Part shown: in pieces, positions 24,422 to 33,270 of the stretch | Layout of the letters: every line of letters begins with the position of its first letter | Numbering within the stretch: the first letter of the stretch is position 1 | Assembly (NCBI RefSeq): GCF_025211055.1 | Contig: NZ_JAOARO010000083.1 | Location: 1 to 52,890, forward strand | Source: Vallitalea sp. | GTDB taxonomy: Bacteria > Bacillota > Clostridia > Lachnospirales > Vallitaleaceae | Reading direction: 5' to 3' | Length of the DNA stretch: 52,890 nt | Program-made: the position numbers and the translations under genes | The notes under the pieces: generated by a model | Seen by the model: only the letters and a program-made list of their open reading frames with translations | Database searches by the model: none | Told to the model about the DNA's origin: nothing

Positions 24422-25086
24422 TTCATCACCACTAATCTATACCCTTTACCATATACATTTTCTATAAAAACTCTGTCACTTTCCAATTCTTCGATATTCT
24501 TTCTTAATCTAGACATTAATGTATGTATTCTAAAATTATCTGACTTACGCACCACCTCTAAATTATTAAGCTCATTTTTATGAAGAATATCATTTTCCTT
24601 ATACTTGTCAAATAGCATTTTAAGAACAATACTTTGCGAATGTTGAATTGTGATCATACTATGTGCTGTAGATAGTGTTAAATCTTCTAGATTTAAAATA
24701 AGGTCACCAATACGAATAATCAAATTTTCGTTTTTTCTTCTTTTGCTGATAGCTTTTAGTTTATATTCAAGCTCAAATAAAGTCACAGGTTTAATCATAT
24801 AATCATCAGCACCCATTTCATATGCCATTCTTCTTGTGGCTTCCTCTTCAAGAGCTGAAATAACAATAACTATGATTTCTGGCTTTTTCTTTATACTTGG
24901 AATCAATCCATATCCTTTGCCATCAGGTAACATTATATCTAACAGAACCACATCAAAATCCTCATTGTTAATTATTTTTCTAGCATCCAACAAATTACTT
25001 GCTGTCTCGACGAAAAAATTACATGTTAAAATTCTTTTATATGTCATTAATAACTTCTTATCATCTTCAATAATTAGTACCTTCAT
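24418..25086 (-). CDS. OmpR-family response regulator
   Basis: Partner of the adjacent kinase. The receiver domain starts MKVLIIEDDKKLLMTYKRIL and carries the phosphoacceptor D50 in VVLLDIMLPDG and the conserved Lys in DDYMIKPVTLFELEYK. The C-terminal winged helix runs from about residue 125 and ends IENVYGKGYRLVVMK, as OmpR/PhoB proteins do. A TTG at 25101 is in frame, but GAGGAG and the family's usual beginning select ATG 25086 (222 residues). The start lies 1 nt after the upstream gene's stop. Its likely targets are the promoters at 20.8 and 22.8 kb with the shared palindrome. Confidence 0.94.
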   Translation of the reverse strand: MKVLIIEDDKKLLMTYKRILTCNFFVETASNLLDARKIINNEDFDVVLLDIMLPDGKGYGLIPSIKKKPEIIVIVISALEEEATRRMAYEMGADDYMIKPVTLFELEYKLKAISKRRKNENLIIRIGDLILNLEDLTLSTAHSMITIQHSQSIVLKMLFDKYKENDILHKNELNNLEVVRKSDNFRIHTLMSRLRKNIEELESDRVFIENVYGKGYRLVVMK

Positions 25087-25087
25087 C

Positions 25088-27676
25088 TCACTTCTCCTCA
25101 ATATAATAATCAGCGTCTAAGTAATATCTACTTGTTGAAATAGTTTTCAACTTATTTTCACCCGCAAATGAAGTAATAAAATTCAATATATCAACATTAT
25201 CTGGGACACTATCAAATAAATCTTGGTTAATGATTATATATGGAATATCATAATACCTCACCTGTAAATCTCTAACCATATTTTCGCAGAATCCATCAAT
25301 AACATATTCTATTTGCTTATTTTTAACTAACTCATCCCAATACATAGAAGCAATATCCATATCTATGACAAAATATATTTTAGTATCTTCTTTCATCATT
25401 TTAGAAAGCCATGGATAAAAATTATCAGAAATTAAAGTACTTTCACTTATATGTAAAAACAAAGTTTTTGCTTGTTTATTTTTCAAAACTTTTTCAATAA
25501 CAACTTTATCAAATTTAGTTGATATGTTAAGGTCTCTTACCTTCTTATAAATCAAATCTCTTCTATATCCATTACATTTTGGATAAACATAGTTTCCTAA
25601 AACATTACCATTATTATCAATAATTCTCATATAGTCCAGTTGGATATCTTTACTTGCTACCATTTTTTTGAACTCTACATTTCTTATTAAGTTATTCAGA
25701 TAAACATTATGACGTTGCTTCGTATAATAAACTATCTGATTACTTTTCTTAGCCAATATCATACCATTATTCAATTTATCCATAGCATATGAAAGCTCTT
25801 CATTTTTCATATAATCAACATAACAAAAATTATATTTATAGTTTAACATAACTTTATTTACCATCAAACCTTGAATCCCCATCAGTTTATTTTCAAGCTT
25901 CTCAACCTCTTCATGACTATCTTTAACAATTAACAATGTCTTTCTATCTATTAAGGTCATATATTGTCCATCCAATTGTTCTTTCTTCAAGTGGTAAATA
26001 AGATTTTTTAAATACTTATCATATATTTTTTGCCCATAATGAAACCATATTTGATCATCCTCTGATATCTCAATTAATACTAGATATACATCTTTACATT
26101 TTAGTTTTTTACTAATATATCTAAAATTATATAAATCAAATTTTTCATCATAATAATACATCTTTCTATACCATAATATGAATTTTCTAAGTGCAATCAC
26201 AATTAAACATATGCCTACTATATAAATCATTATAACAAAAGAATGATTACTTTTTGTAACTTTAACAACTCCATTATATACTATTTTCTCTGTATCAATA
26301 ATTGTTAAACACTTATCTATGATTTCAACACATAATAAGTTATTACTAACAAAACTATTAATATTTGTTTCAAAATTTCCCCTCATACTTAATTGATTTA
26401 CCGATTTTGTAGTTTCATAATATAGTCTTGGTATAATAATATAATCTAATTTTTTTTCCTTCATATTTTTAACTGCAATTTTAATATCTTCATACTCCAT
26501 AACACTTATATTTGGCATATTCTCTTTTAAATAAGATTTTGCATTAGGTACACCGTACACACCAACATTATAATGTGCTAAGTCATAAATCTCATTAATA
26601 TAACGGTGATTTGACGTTGCAATTATAACAATCTCATCAACAAATATTGTTTTAGACGTAAATCTGTCACCAATATCATAATCAACAAAAAAATCTATAT
26701 CATTTCTTAATCTTAGATTATCCAGTGAATCAAATTCATAAATAAAATCCACATCACAAATAAAAGCTATTTTTTTAAGTATTTCTGGCAATGGACCATG
26801 GGGATTGTATTCTTCGCCATATGAATATAAAAAATACTCTGTTGGAAGTCCAACTTTGAAATCACTTTTATTCTTCAAATATTCAAGTTCAACTTGATTA
26901 AATTCAACAAGAGATTTCTCCAATTCAAAAGTAATCACTTCTGAAACTAATACATCCCAATTTTCTTTTTTCAAATGAGTTACTTCTTTATTTAATATCG
27001 AATATAAAATAGGATTTGATTTACTGACACCAATGTGATTACTACCATCTGTTATACTCTCAATAGGAAAAAAATACAGTCCTCTAACATCGGAATCATA
27101 ACTTTTTGATGCTAGAAATCCATCAATTTCACCACGAACATAAGCATCTCTAGTTTCTTCAAATGTATCAAAGACAATAATAGATTCCTTCAATCCTGGA
27201 AATTCTAAAATAAACTTATCCAGTAAAGCGACTTCTTTTTCCACACCTATCTTTTTATTCTTAATATCTTCAAATGATTGTATTATATGATTCTGATTAG
27301 AATATATTCCACAGGGAATAGGTAAAAATGCATCCGTAAAATATGTATATTCTTCTCTCTTAGGAATTTTACACATATTCATTACAATAGGTAGTTTTCC
27401 TTTCTCCAATAAATACAAGCTATTATTCCATGAGTCATCATAAATTCTTAGCTTTAATGACGTATCTTCTTCGATCCTCTCACATAGTTTCTTCGAAAAT
27501 ATCTCTTCTGCAGATGTTGGATAGTATCCCACAAGAAAAATAGTATCTTCATTCTCGCTAATGAAATGTTTTTCCTCATCAGTTAACCCTAATTTATCAG
27601 CATTCTTGTTTACAAAAAGAAAGAACATTAAAGATAATACAATTAAGCTACATAATATTCCTATTACTTTTTTCAT
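25088..27676 (-). CDS. Two-receptor membrane protein with degenerate GGDEF and EAL domains
   Basis: 862 residues from ATG 27676, chosen because GAGGAG is 8 nt before it; a GTG at 27685 has no spacing. Order: membrane segment (about 2-20), two solute-binding (SBP_bac_3-like) modules outside (about 30-260 and 265-465), membrane segment (about 480-500), then cytoplasmic domains. The next 145 residues follow a GGDEF fold (KFDLYNFRYISKKL, VYLVLIEISEDDQIWFHYGQ), but the signature motif is MTLIDRKTLL instead of RYGGDEF. The last 210 residues follow an EAL fold (LDYMRIIDNNGNVLGNYVYP, LFLHISESTLISDNFYPWLS), with NYV in place of EAL and other metal ligands missing. It should be enzymatically inactive and act as a sensor, perhaps with the kinase/regulator pair downstream. 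Confidence 0.82.
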   Translation of the reverse strand: MKKVIGILCSLIVLSLMFFLFVNKNADKLGLTDEEKHFISENEDTIFLVGYYPTSAEEIFSKKLCERIEEDTSLKLRIYDDSWNNSLYLLEKGKLPIVMNMCKIPKREEYTYFTDAFLPIPCGIYSNQNHIIQSFEDIKNKKIGVEKEVALLDKFILEFPGLKESIIVFDTFEETRDAYVRGEIDGFLASKSYDSDVRGLYFFPIESITDGSNHIGVSKSNPILYSILNKEVTHLKKENWDVLVSEVITFELEKSLVEFNQVELEYLKNKSDFKVGLPTEYFLYSYGEEYNPHGPLPEILKKIAFICDVDFIYEFDSLDNLRLRNDIDFFVDYDIGDRFTSKTIFVDEIVIIATSNHRYINEIYDLAHYNVGVYGVPNAKSYLKENMPNISVMEYEDIKIAVKNMKEKKLDYIIIPRLYYETTKSVNQLSMRGNFETNINSFVSNNLLCVEIIDKCLTIIDTEKIVYNGVVKVTKSNHSFVIMIYIVGICLIVIALRKFILWYRKMYYYDEKFDLYNFRYISKKLKCKDVYLVLIEISEDDQIWFHYGQKIYDKYLKNLIYHLKKEQLDGQYMTLIDRKTLLIVKDSHEEVEKLENKLMGIQGLMVNKVMLNYKYNFCYVDYMKNEELSYAMDKLNNGMILAKKSNQIVYYTKQRHNVYLNNLIRNVEFKKMVASKDIQLDYMRIIDNNGNVLGNYVYPKCNGYRRDLIYKKVRDLNISTKFDKVVIEKVLKNKQAKTLFLHISESTLISDNFYPWLSKMMKEDTKIYFVIDMDIASMYWDELVKNKQIEYVIDGFCENMVRDLQVRYYDIPYIIINQDLFDSVPDNVDILNFITSFAGENKLKTISTSRYYLDADYYIEEK

Positions 27677-27781
27677 GCCCTCCACTCCTCAACTAATTAT
27701 ATCATTATATTTTGTATTTTATCATGAAAATTCAAGATATAGTGATATAATTAGATTATTATAGAAAGATGTTGAACCATA

Positions 27782-27820
27782 TAAAAAGAACCCACACACA
27801 TTGTATGGCTTCTTTTTAAT
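27782..27820 (-). terminator. Terminator of metK
   Basis: AAAAAGAAGCC pairs with GGGTTCTTTTT across a 16-nt loop on the minus strand, about 30 nt after the metK stop; the 3' arm supplies the T run. Confidence 0.65.
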
Positions 27821-27837
27821 GTCTAAGGAAATGTTTA

Positions 27838-27905
27838 TTAAATCAATTCTATATTATGCTTTTACAACACTTTTTAATTCTTCTGCTTTGTCTGTTTTTT
27901 CCCAT
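27838..27905 (-). repeat. Direct repeat: intact metK 3' end matching 18886-18957
   Basis: The metK 3' end copy of the repeat described at 18886. Both copies are in the same orientation, about 8.9 kb apart, and include sequence beyond the metK stop. The match therefore reflects DNA duplication, not only protein conservation. Confidence 0.85.
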
Positions 27906-29041
27906 GGAAGGTCTATATCAGTTCTTCCAAAGTGACCATATGCAGCAGTTTGTTTGTATATTGGTCTTCTTAAGTCAAGATCACGAATAATCGCTGCTGG
28001 TCTTAAGTCAAAGTGTTCATTGATTAAATCAGTTATTTTATCATCAGATATTTTTCCTGTATTATATGTATTTACTAAAACAGATACTGGTTTTGCTACT
28101 CCAATAGCATATGCCAATACAACTTCACATTTAGAAGCTATACCTGCTGCAACAATATTCTTAGCAACATATCTAGCTGCATAAGCCGCAGAACGGTCTA
28201 CTTTTGTTGGATCTTTTCCTGAAAAAGCTCCTCCGCCATGACTAGCGTATCCACCATAAGTATCTACTATGATTTTTCTACCTGTAAGTCCAGAATCTCC
28301 CTGTGGTCCACCTATTACAAATCTTCCTGTTGGATTGATTAGATACTTAGTTTCATCATCCAATAACTCTTCTGAAATAACTGGTTTGATAACATGTTCT
28401 ATTATATCTTTTTTGATTGTCTCAAGCTGCACATCACAATTATGTTGAGTAGATACAACTACTGTATCAACTCTAACTGGTTTATCATCTATATATTCTA
28501 CAGTTACTTGAGCCTTACCATCAGGTCTTAGGTATTTTAATGTTTTATTCTTTCTAACTTCTGTCAATCTTCTTGTTAAACGATGGGCCAAAGAAATAGG
28601 CATTGGCATTAATTCTTCAGTTTCATCACAAGCAAAACCGAACATCATACCTTGATCACCTGCACCTGTAGCTTCTAATTCCTCTTCTGACATTTTACCT
28701 TCTTTTGATTCTAGAGCTTCGTCAACTCCCATAGCTATATCTGTTGATTGTTCATCCAAAGAAGTAAGTACGGAACAAGTATCACAGTCAAAACCATATT
28801 TTGCTCTGTCGTAACCAATTCCTCTAATTGTTTCTCTAACTAATTTTGGAATATCAACATAACAATTAGTAGTTATCTCTCCCATTACAAGTACTAATCC
28901 TGTTGTTACTGCAGTTTCGCAAGCAACTCTTGCATTAGGGTCTTTCGCTAAAATTGAATCTAAAACAGTATCAGATATCTGATCACACATCTTATCTGGA
29001 TGTCCCTCTGTTACAGACTCAGAAGTAAATAATTTTCTCAT
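27854..29041 (-). CDS. metK: S-adenosylmethionine synthetase
   Basis: Makes S-adenosylmethionine from ATP and methionine. The 395 residues have the standard length. Signatures are the N-terminal [16 protein letters not shown], the hexapeptide-type [12 protein letters not shown] near 125, and [19 protein letters not shown] near 267. The protein ends [24 protein letters not shown] precedes ATG 29041. It lies 54 nt after the small membrane protein gene; the SAM-clan riboswitch further upstream probably controls both, as S-box RNAs control metK in Bacillus. Confidence 0.98.
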   Translation of the reverse strand: MRKLFTSESVTEGHPDKMCDQISDTVLDSILAKDPNARVACETAVTTGLVLVMGEITTNCYVDIPKLVRETIRGIGYDRAKYGFDCDTCSVLTSLDEQSTDIAMGVDEALESKEGKMSEEELEATGAGDQGMMFGFACDETEELMPMPISLAHRLTRRLTEVRKNKTLKYLRPDGKAQVTVEYIDDKPVRVDTVVVSTQHNCDVQLETIKKDIIEHVIKPVISEELLDDETKYLINPTGRFVIGGPQGDSGLTGRKIIVDTYGGYASHGGGAFSGKDPTKVDRSAAYAARYVAKNIVAAGIASKCEVVLAYAIGVAKPVSVLVNTYNTGKISDDKITDLINEHFDLRPAAIIRDLDLRRPIYKQTAAYGHFGRTDIDLPWEKTDKAEELKSVVKA

Positions 29042-29095
29042 AATCTTTCTCCTTTCGTTTCTTCACTCATACTTTTTCTAACGTAAAAATCTAGT

Positions 29096-29569
29096 CTATC
29101 CTACTAGAATTTTTATACCATATGATATGATAATCATAAATATCCCAGCCGTTGCTGCTCCTAAGATAACCGATATCAATGATTTCTTGAAGTCTAATCC
29201 TAATAACGATGCAATTGTGGAACCAGTCCAGACTCCTGTACCAGGTAAGGGTATTGCAACAAATAGAAAAATACTAACATACTTATAATTATCTTTCACC
29301 TTTTTACTTTTTTCCAATGCTCTATTTTCATACCAGTACGCTAATTTACTTAATAATTTTATTTTCTTCAATACATCTAATACACGTGGTATTAAAAATA
29401 GTATGAATGGCGCTGGGATAATAGCCCCTAGTAATGTCCAAAAATATGCCTGCCCTACACCATATTCACTTAATGCTGCCAAAGGAACTGCTCCTCTTTG
29501 CTCTATAAGAGGTGTTGCCGAAACAATCATTAGTTCTATAATGGATAAAGGTATTTTGAATGGTACCAT
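29096..29569 (-). CDS. Small multidrug export (COG2426-type) membrane protein
   Basis: 157 residues with about four membrane segments, of the family annotated as putative small multidrug export protein (PF06695). Family features are SATPLIEQRGAVPLAAL near the start, the LLGAIIPAPFILFLIPRVLD helix, and the C-terminal PLPGTGVWTGSTIASLLGL. Transport has not been well shown for the family, so substrate is unknown. AGGAGGTTAT precedes ATG 29569. It is the first gene after the SAM-clan riboswitch and shares the transcript with metK; a link to SAM metabolism is inferred from that alone. Confidence 0.88.
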   Translation of the reverse strand: MVPFKIPLSIIELMIVSATPLIEQRGAVPLAALSEYGVGQAYFWTLLGAIIPAPFILFLIPRVLDVLKKIKLLSKLAYWYENRALEKSKKVKDNYKYVSIFLFVAIPLPGTGVWTGSTIASLLGLDFKKSLISVILGAATAGIFMIIISYGIKILVG

Positions 29570-29810
29570 ATATAACCTCCTGATTATTATTTATACTTCT
29601 AATTATCTATTTTATTTGCTTAAAAAGTAGAACTCCTATTAGATAAAAAAGGGCTAAGTATGATACTTAGATACTTATTAAGTGTAATTAAAACTTATAT
29701 AATTATATTATTACCAACTTTTACTATTAATACCTTTTCAATAATTTAACATCAAATGGTAACTACATTCATTATTTCTTGTAAAAGATTTTAAGGAAAT
29801 TTCCTTATAA
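29570..29810. other. Leader between riboswitch terminator and first gene
   Basis: About 240 nt, A/T-rich. It holds a short palindrome CTAAGTATGATACTTAG near 29654-29670 and no recognisable gene. Confidence 0.5.
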
Positions 29811-29842
29811 TAAAATAAAACCTTCTATCGTCAAGAAGGTTT
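29811..29842 (-). terminator. Riboswitch expression-platform terminator
   Basis: AACCTTCT (29834-29841) and AGAAGGTT (29819-29826) form a stem with a 7-nt loop, followed by TTTTATTTT on the minus strand. It lies 14 nt after the aptamer's closing helix. Confidence 0.85.
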
Positions 29843-29855
29843 ATAACTATATTAA

Positions 29856-29947
29856 GCCTCATCGACGTTAGCAGAACCACCTTACTTGTTAAGCAGGCTG
29901 GCGTAGGGTCACTGAGCTAACTCTCTACCCTAACTCTTGATAAGTAT
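29856..29947 (-). promoter_or_regulatory. SAM-I-clan (S-box-like) riboswitch, variant
   Basis: The RNA has P1 CUUAUC (29939-29944) closing with GAUGAG (29858-29863), then the S-box hallmark AUCAAGAG. P2 is UAGGGU/ACCCUA with an inner GAG-UUAG-CUC hairpin and an AGUGA turn. P3 is CCAGCC with GGUGG. Then GCUAAC can pair with GUUAGC of the P2 loop, giving the clan's pseudoknot. Differences from SAM-I: CGCCAGCC instead of CGGCAACC after P2, and no P4 helix before P1 closes. It may belong to the SAM-I/IV group. The downstream metK supports SAM as ligand. Confidence 0.75.
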
Positions 29948-29988
29948 CAATTATTTTTGTTTAGTTTTAGTATAAAAATTCTAGCTTT

Positions 29989-30017
29989 ATCTTAGCATAT
30001 AAAATATTTAAATGCAA
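29989..30017 (-). promoter_or_regulatory. Promoter of the riboswitch-metK operon
   Basis: TTGCAT (30012-30017), 17 nt, TAAGAT (29989-29994), with an extended -10 TGC just before it. It gives a transcript starting about 35 nt before the aptamer. Confidence 0.72.
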
Positions 30018-30032
30018 TAATATTTTAACAAT

Positions 30033-31145
30033 TTATTTCATAATATTACGAGCAAAATTTTTTATCTTAGAAAATATCCTGTTAATGATATTAGTTTCAT
30101 ACTTAACCAATATACTATGAGCTACTTTACGCTCTTCCTTGTTTGATGGACTATTGACTACCTTACCTTCATATACCATAGTACTTGATGCTCCACCATC
30201 TAGATATACCGCATTAATGCAGCCTTCTTTCAACATCAAATCTCCACAGATTTTGCCAGTTACTCCATAACTATAATCTGGCTGTCTTCCGTCAATAACT
30301 TTTAGAATTAATCTATTATCCTTAGTTACACCTAATATTGTTCTTGGATTAGGTATTCTAGTATTACCCATAAGAGGTTCATAATCTTTTGCAACATTTA
30401 TAGAATCTTTTACCAGCCATCCTCCAGATTGAAAAGCTTCTTGGACAGGTCCTATATAAGGAGTGTAGGTGGTTTCTATTTCAACAACTTCGTTTATTTC
30501 CAACAAATCATATTTGTCAGTATCTTCTGTTACTCTACTAAGAACATAACCATTTCTAGGGATATCTACAGGTTCAGAGGTTACTAATTTATCAATTACT
30601 CGATTATTATCTATCACATAATTGATACTTTTTCTAGTTATACGTGTTGAATTTCCATAAATATCAGAGTATAATACCCATGTTTCTTCATTAGCCCCAT
30701 CATTCATTGTACTTACTATTATACTATTGTTATCATCTTTTTTCTTAATTTTCATTTCTGTATTCATATCACCAATAAATGTCTCTCCTGATTCTAGAAA
30801 AGCTACAACAGGGGTATAATTATTAGCTTTACTAACAATTTTCTTGTCTTTTACCATAAGACCAATATGATGACCATACATAGTATAGAACATACCATTA
30901 ACTCCAGCTATAGCACCATCATTATCTTTTACCATGATACTGGTTTTCTCGAATCCATATATCTTACTAAAAGATAATGCATTGGTTATTGATACACCTG
31001 GTTCTTCTAAATCCACCTCCAGAGTGTGGATTTGCTGTGTTCTATTATTAAGGGTTATATTCTCATTGTTATAAATTACTGGGTCATTATAAGAATATAG
31101 GTTCAATATTAGATTAACTATTATAATGAATCTTACTATTAACAT
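30033..31145 (-). CDS. Phosphodiester glycosidase family protein (NAGPA domain)
   Basis: 370-residue protein with an N-terminal hydrophobic segment (about 1-18) that should export or anchor it. The rest is the NAGPA/phosphodiester glycosidase domain (PF09992), related to the enzyme that uncovers mannose-6-phosphate and to bacterial exopolysaccharide N-acetylglucosamine 1-phosphodiesters. Conserved blocks are AIAGVNGMFYTMYGHHIGLM, VQEAFQSGGWLVKDS, NPRTILGVTKDNRLILKVID and INAVYLDGGASSTMVYEGK. Unusually, a short basic tail of about 20 residues follows the domain. AAAGGTG precedes ATG 31145. It stands alone between the flgJ terminator and the riboswitch. A role in wall or exopolysaccharide turnover is inferred. 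Confidence 0.9.
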   Translation of the reverse strand: MLIVRFIIIVNLILNLYSYNDPVIYNNENITLNNRTQQIHTLEVDLEEPGVSITNALSFSKIYGFEKTSIMVKDNDGAIAGVNGMFYTMYGHHIGLMVKDKKIVSKANNYTPVVAFLESGETFIGDMNTEMKIKKKDDNNSIIVSTMNDGANEETWVLYSDIYGNSTRITRKSINYVIDNNRVIDKLVTSEPVDIPRNGYVLSRVTEDTDKYDLLEINEVVEIETTYTPYIGPVQEAFQSGGWLVKDSINVAKDYEPLMGNTRIPNPRTILGVTKDNRLILKVIDGRQPDYSYGVTGKICGDLMLKEGCINAVYLDGGASSTMVYEGKVVNSPSNKEERKVAHSILVKYETNIINRIFSKIKNFARNIMK

Positions 31146-31170
31146 TCAATCACCTTTTATGTGAATTGGG

Positions 31171-31243
31171 AAAAAAGGGCTGTCTCAAAATACATTTTAT
31201 GTCTTAAAATAATATAGCCATAAGAATGTGTTGTGAGACAGCC
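31171..31243 (-). terminator. Terminator after flgJ
   Basis: TGAGACAGCC (31234-31243) and GGCTGTCTCA (31178-31187) start a long imperfect stem, extended by CACATTCTTATG against CATAAAATGTAT. Six T follow on the minus strand (31171-31176). It ends the mbl-flgF-flgG-flgJ run. Confidence 0.8.
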
Positions 31244-31251
31244 TCTTAGTT

Positions 31252-31596
31252 TTACTTTAATGATTTAGATAACTGCTTATACATCATATCAGAAATTCCA
31301 ATTCCACTTCCTTCAGAAATTTCTTTTGAATACTCATCATATAACATATCTTCAAAAAGTTCTTCTCCTTGAGATTTTGGTATTAGACCACCATTATGAA
31401 CTGTATTTCTCATTTCTTTGAACAACTGATTTACAAAATATTGTTCAAATTCTTTACAAGCCTCTTTTAATTGTTTGTCATCTTCTTTTTTTACAGCTTC
31501 GTTCAATGTAGCCTCAAAAGATTTACTTTCAATCTTCTCTTTTTTTTGTAGTAACATATTATTATAAGTATTACCATTAATACTTGATATATCCAT
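31252..31596 (-). CDS. flgJ: Rod-binding protein, FlgJ N-terminal type
   Basis: 114 residues corresponding to the rod-binding domain of FlgJ (Rod-binding family), without the muramidase domain that proteobacterial FlgJ carries. The signature KEACKEFEQYFVNQLFKEMR with GGLIPKSQGEELFEDMLYDE is clear, and the C-terminal GIGISDMMYKQL matches the family. It probably caps or scaffolds rod assembly. It lies 19 nt after flgG, at the end of the flgF-flgG run. Confidence 0.93.
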   Translation of the reverse strand: MDISSINGNTYNNMLLQKKEKIESKSFEATLNEAVKKEDDKQLKEACKEFEQYFVNQLFKEMRNTVHNGGLIPKSQGEELFEDMLYDEYSKEISEGSGIGISDMMYKQLSKSLK

Positions 31597-31615
31597 AAGT
31601 CATTATCCTTTCACT

Positions 31616-32431
31616 CTATCTCTTAAGGTTGTTTGCTTGAGATAGCATATCATCGGAAGTCTGTATAGCTTTTGAACTCACTTCATATGCTCTTTGAGCA
31701 ACAATTAGATTAACCATTTCTTCAACTACTTGTACATTAGATCCTTCCAATGAACCCTGTACAATCTGACTTTTGACTAAGTCTTCATCATCTTGTTCTA
31801 AAATAGGGTCTCCAGAAGATGATGTAGCTCTTAAGAGGTTATTCCCCAAAGCTTCCAATCCGTTAACGTTCCTAAACTGAACTATTTTTATTTTAGAATC
31901 CATAGCAATTACTTCATTATTATTAGTTACATAACTGAATGAACCATCAGAACTAATACTAACTTTTTTAATATCAATATTTGAATCAAAATATATAGGT
32001 TCATCATTGACATCTTGTACTTGATATCCTTCAGATGTTATAAGCATCTGTCTGTCATCAACTAATGCAATCTTGAAACTCCCGTCTTTGGTATATACTT
32101 GTTCATCAGATTGGTCTTTCACTACGAAAAACCCATCTCCTGTAATTGCTAGGTCCAATGGATTATCAGTTTTTTGAATTGTACCTATAGTATAACTTCT
32201 AACTGTACCAACAGGTTTAACACCATGTCCTACTTGTAAATTTACTGGCTTCCCATTACCTTGTCCATCATTTCCAGCTTTTGCCATTGATTCATATAAT
32301 AATGATTTGAATTCTAGTCTTTCCTTTTTAAATCCTGTGGTATTAACATTAGCAAGATTATTAGATATAGTATCAACATTCATCTGTTGAGTTTTCATAC
32401 CAGATGCTGCTGTATACAGTGATCTCATCAT
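31616..32431 (-). CDS. flgG: Flagellar distal rod protein FlgG (FlhP type)
   Basis: 271-residue axial protein of the rod. It begins RSLYTAASGMKTQQMNVDTI followed by SNNLANVNTTGFKKER, has the central DNPLDLAITGDGFFVV block, and ends with the helix VVEEMVNLIVAQRAYEVSSK, all diagnostic of FlgG. Position next to mbl and spoIIID corresponds to flhP of B. subtilis. Two ATGs stand together at 32431 and 32428; AAGGA is 11 nt before the first. Confidence 0.94.
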   Translation of the reverse strand: MMRSLYTAASGMKTQQMNVDTISNNLANVNTTGFKKERLEFKSLLYESMAKAGNDGQGNGKPVNLQVGHGVKPVGTVRSYTIGTIQKTDNPLDLAITGDGFFVVKDQSDEQVYTKDGSFKIALVDDRQMLITSEGYQVQDVNDEPIYFDSNIDIKKVSISSDGSFSYVTNNNEVIAMDSKIKIVQFRNVNGLEALGNNLLRATSSSGDPILEQDDEDLVKSQIVQGSLEGSNVQVVEEMVNLIVAQRAYEVSSKAIQTSDDMLSQANNLKR

Positions 32432-32484
32432 ACTACATTCATTCCTTTCGAATTCCTAAAATACTTTAAATACTATTCCCCACT

Positions 32485-33255
32485 CTACAATCTTCCTACT
32501 TCATTTACTGCTTTCTTTAATGTCTCGTCTTGGGTCTGTATAACTTTTTGATTAGCTTCATAAGTTCGCATTACACTAATCATATCGACCATTTCTCTAA
32601 CAGTATTAACATTAGAACTTTCCAAATATCCTTGTATGATTTTTCCACCAAAGGAACTTTCTTTCGTTTCTTCTGTTTTTTTATAGAGGTTATCCCCTAT
32701 TTTTCTAAGGGATTCAGGGTTTTCAAAGTCTGTTAATAAAAGCTTATCTATCTCTTTATCATTGTAAAAAATAGTACCATTTTCTGATATTCTAACGTTA
32801 TCACTACCACTAGGTAAGACTATTTTACCATTTTGTCCTAAAACATAGTTTCCCTCTTTAGTCATAAGTGTTCCATCTGTTGAAACAGTGAAGGAACCAT
32901 CTCTAGTATATTTGGTTTGTAAATTTCCATCTGCATCTTCTACACCAATGCTCAACATACCTGCCCCTAGTATAGCAACATTATAAGGGTCATTAGTTGG
33001 TGTTGCTCCACCTTGTGAATTGTCTGTATAAACTTGTCCTACCTTGCATCCAAGAGTCATTTTACCAATAGATTCATTCCCTGGTACACTGGTATCATTT
33101 ATTTTTTGTGTTAACACACTATCAAAAGATTCAATAATTACACCGTCTTTTTTAAATCCTGTTGTATTCACATTTGCCAGGTTATTGGAGATAATATCCA
33201 TTTTTTCCTGTTGTGCTATCATTCCATTTGAAGCAGTATATAAACCTCTTATCAT
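32485..33255 (-). CDS. flgF: Flagellar rod protein FlgF/FlhO type
   Basis: 256-residue paralogue of the preceding rod protein. N-terminus MIRGLYTASNGMIAQQEKMD with SNNLANVNTTGFKKDG, centre PYNVAILGAGMLSIGVED, C-terminal helix VREMVDMISVMRTYEANQKV. It corresponds to flhO in the B. subtilis mbl-flhO-flhP cluster. The central block is less conserved than in FlgG, as expected for the proximal rod subunit. AGGTGAAA precedes ATG 33255; mbl ends 15 nt upstream. Confidence 0.9.
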   Translation of the reverse strand: MIRGLYTASNGMIAQQEKMDIISNNLANVNTTGFKKDGVIIESFDSVLTQKINDTSVPGNESIGKMTLGCKVGQVYTDNSQGGATPTNDPYNVAILGAGMLSIGVEDADGNLQTKYTRDGSFTVSTDGTLMTKEGNYVLGQNGKIVLPSGSDNVRISENGTIFYNDKEIDKLLLTDFENPESLRKIGDNLYKKTEETKESSFGGKIIQGYLESSNVNTVREMVDMISVMRTYEANQKVIQTQDETLKKAVNEVGRL

Positions 33256-33270
33256 GCTTTCACCTAACCT

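Noticed and set aside
25088..27676. Active diguanylate cyclase/phosphodiesterase
   Set aside because: GGDEF and EAL signatures and metal ligands are absent, so only the folds seem retained.
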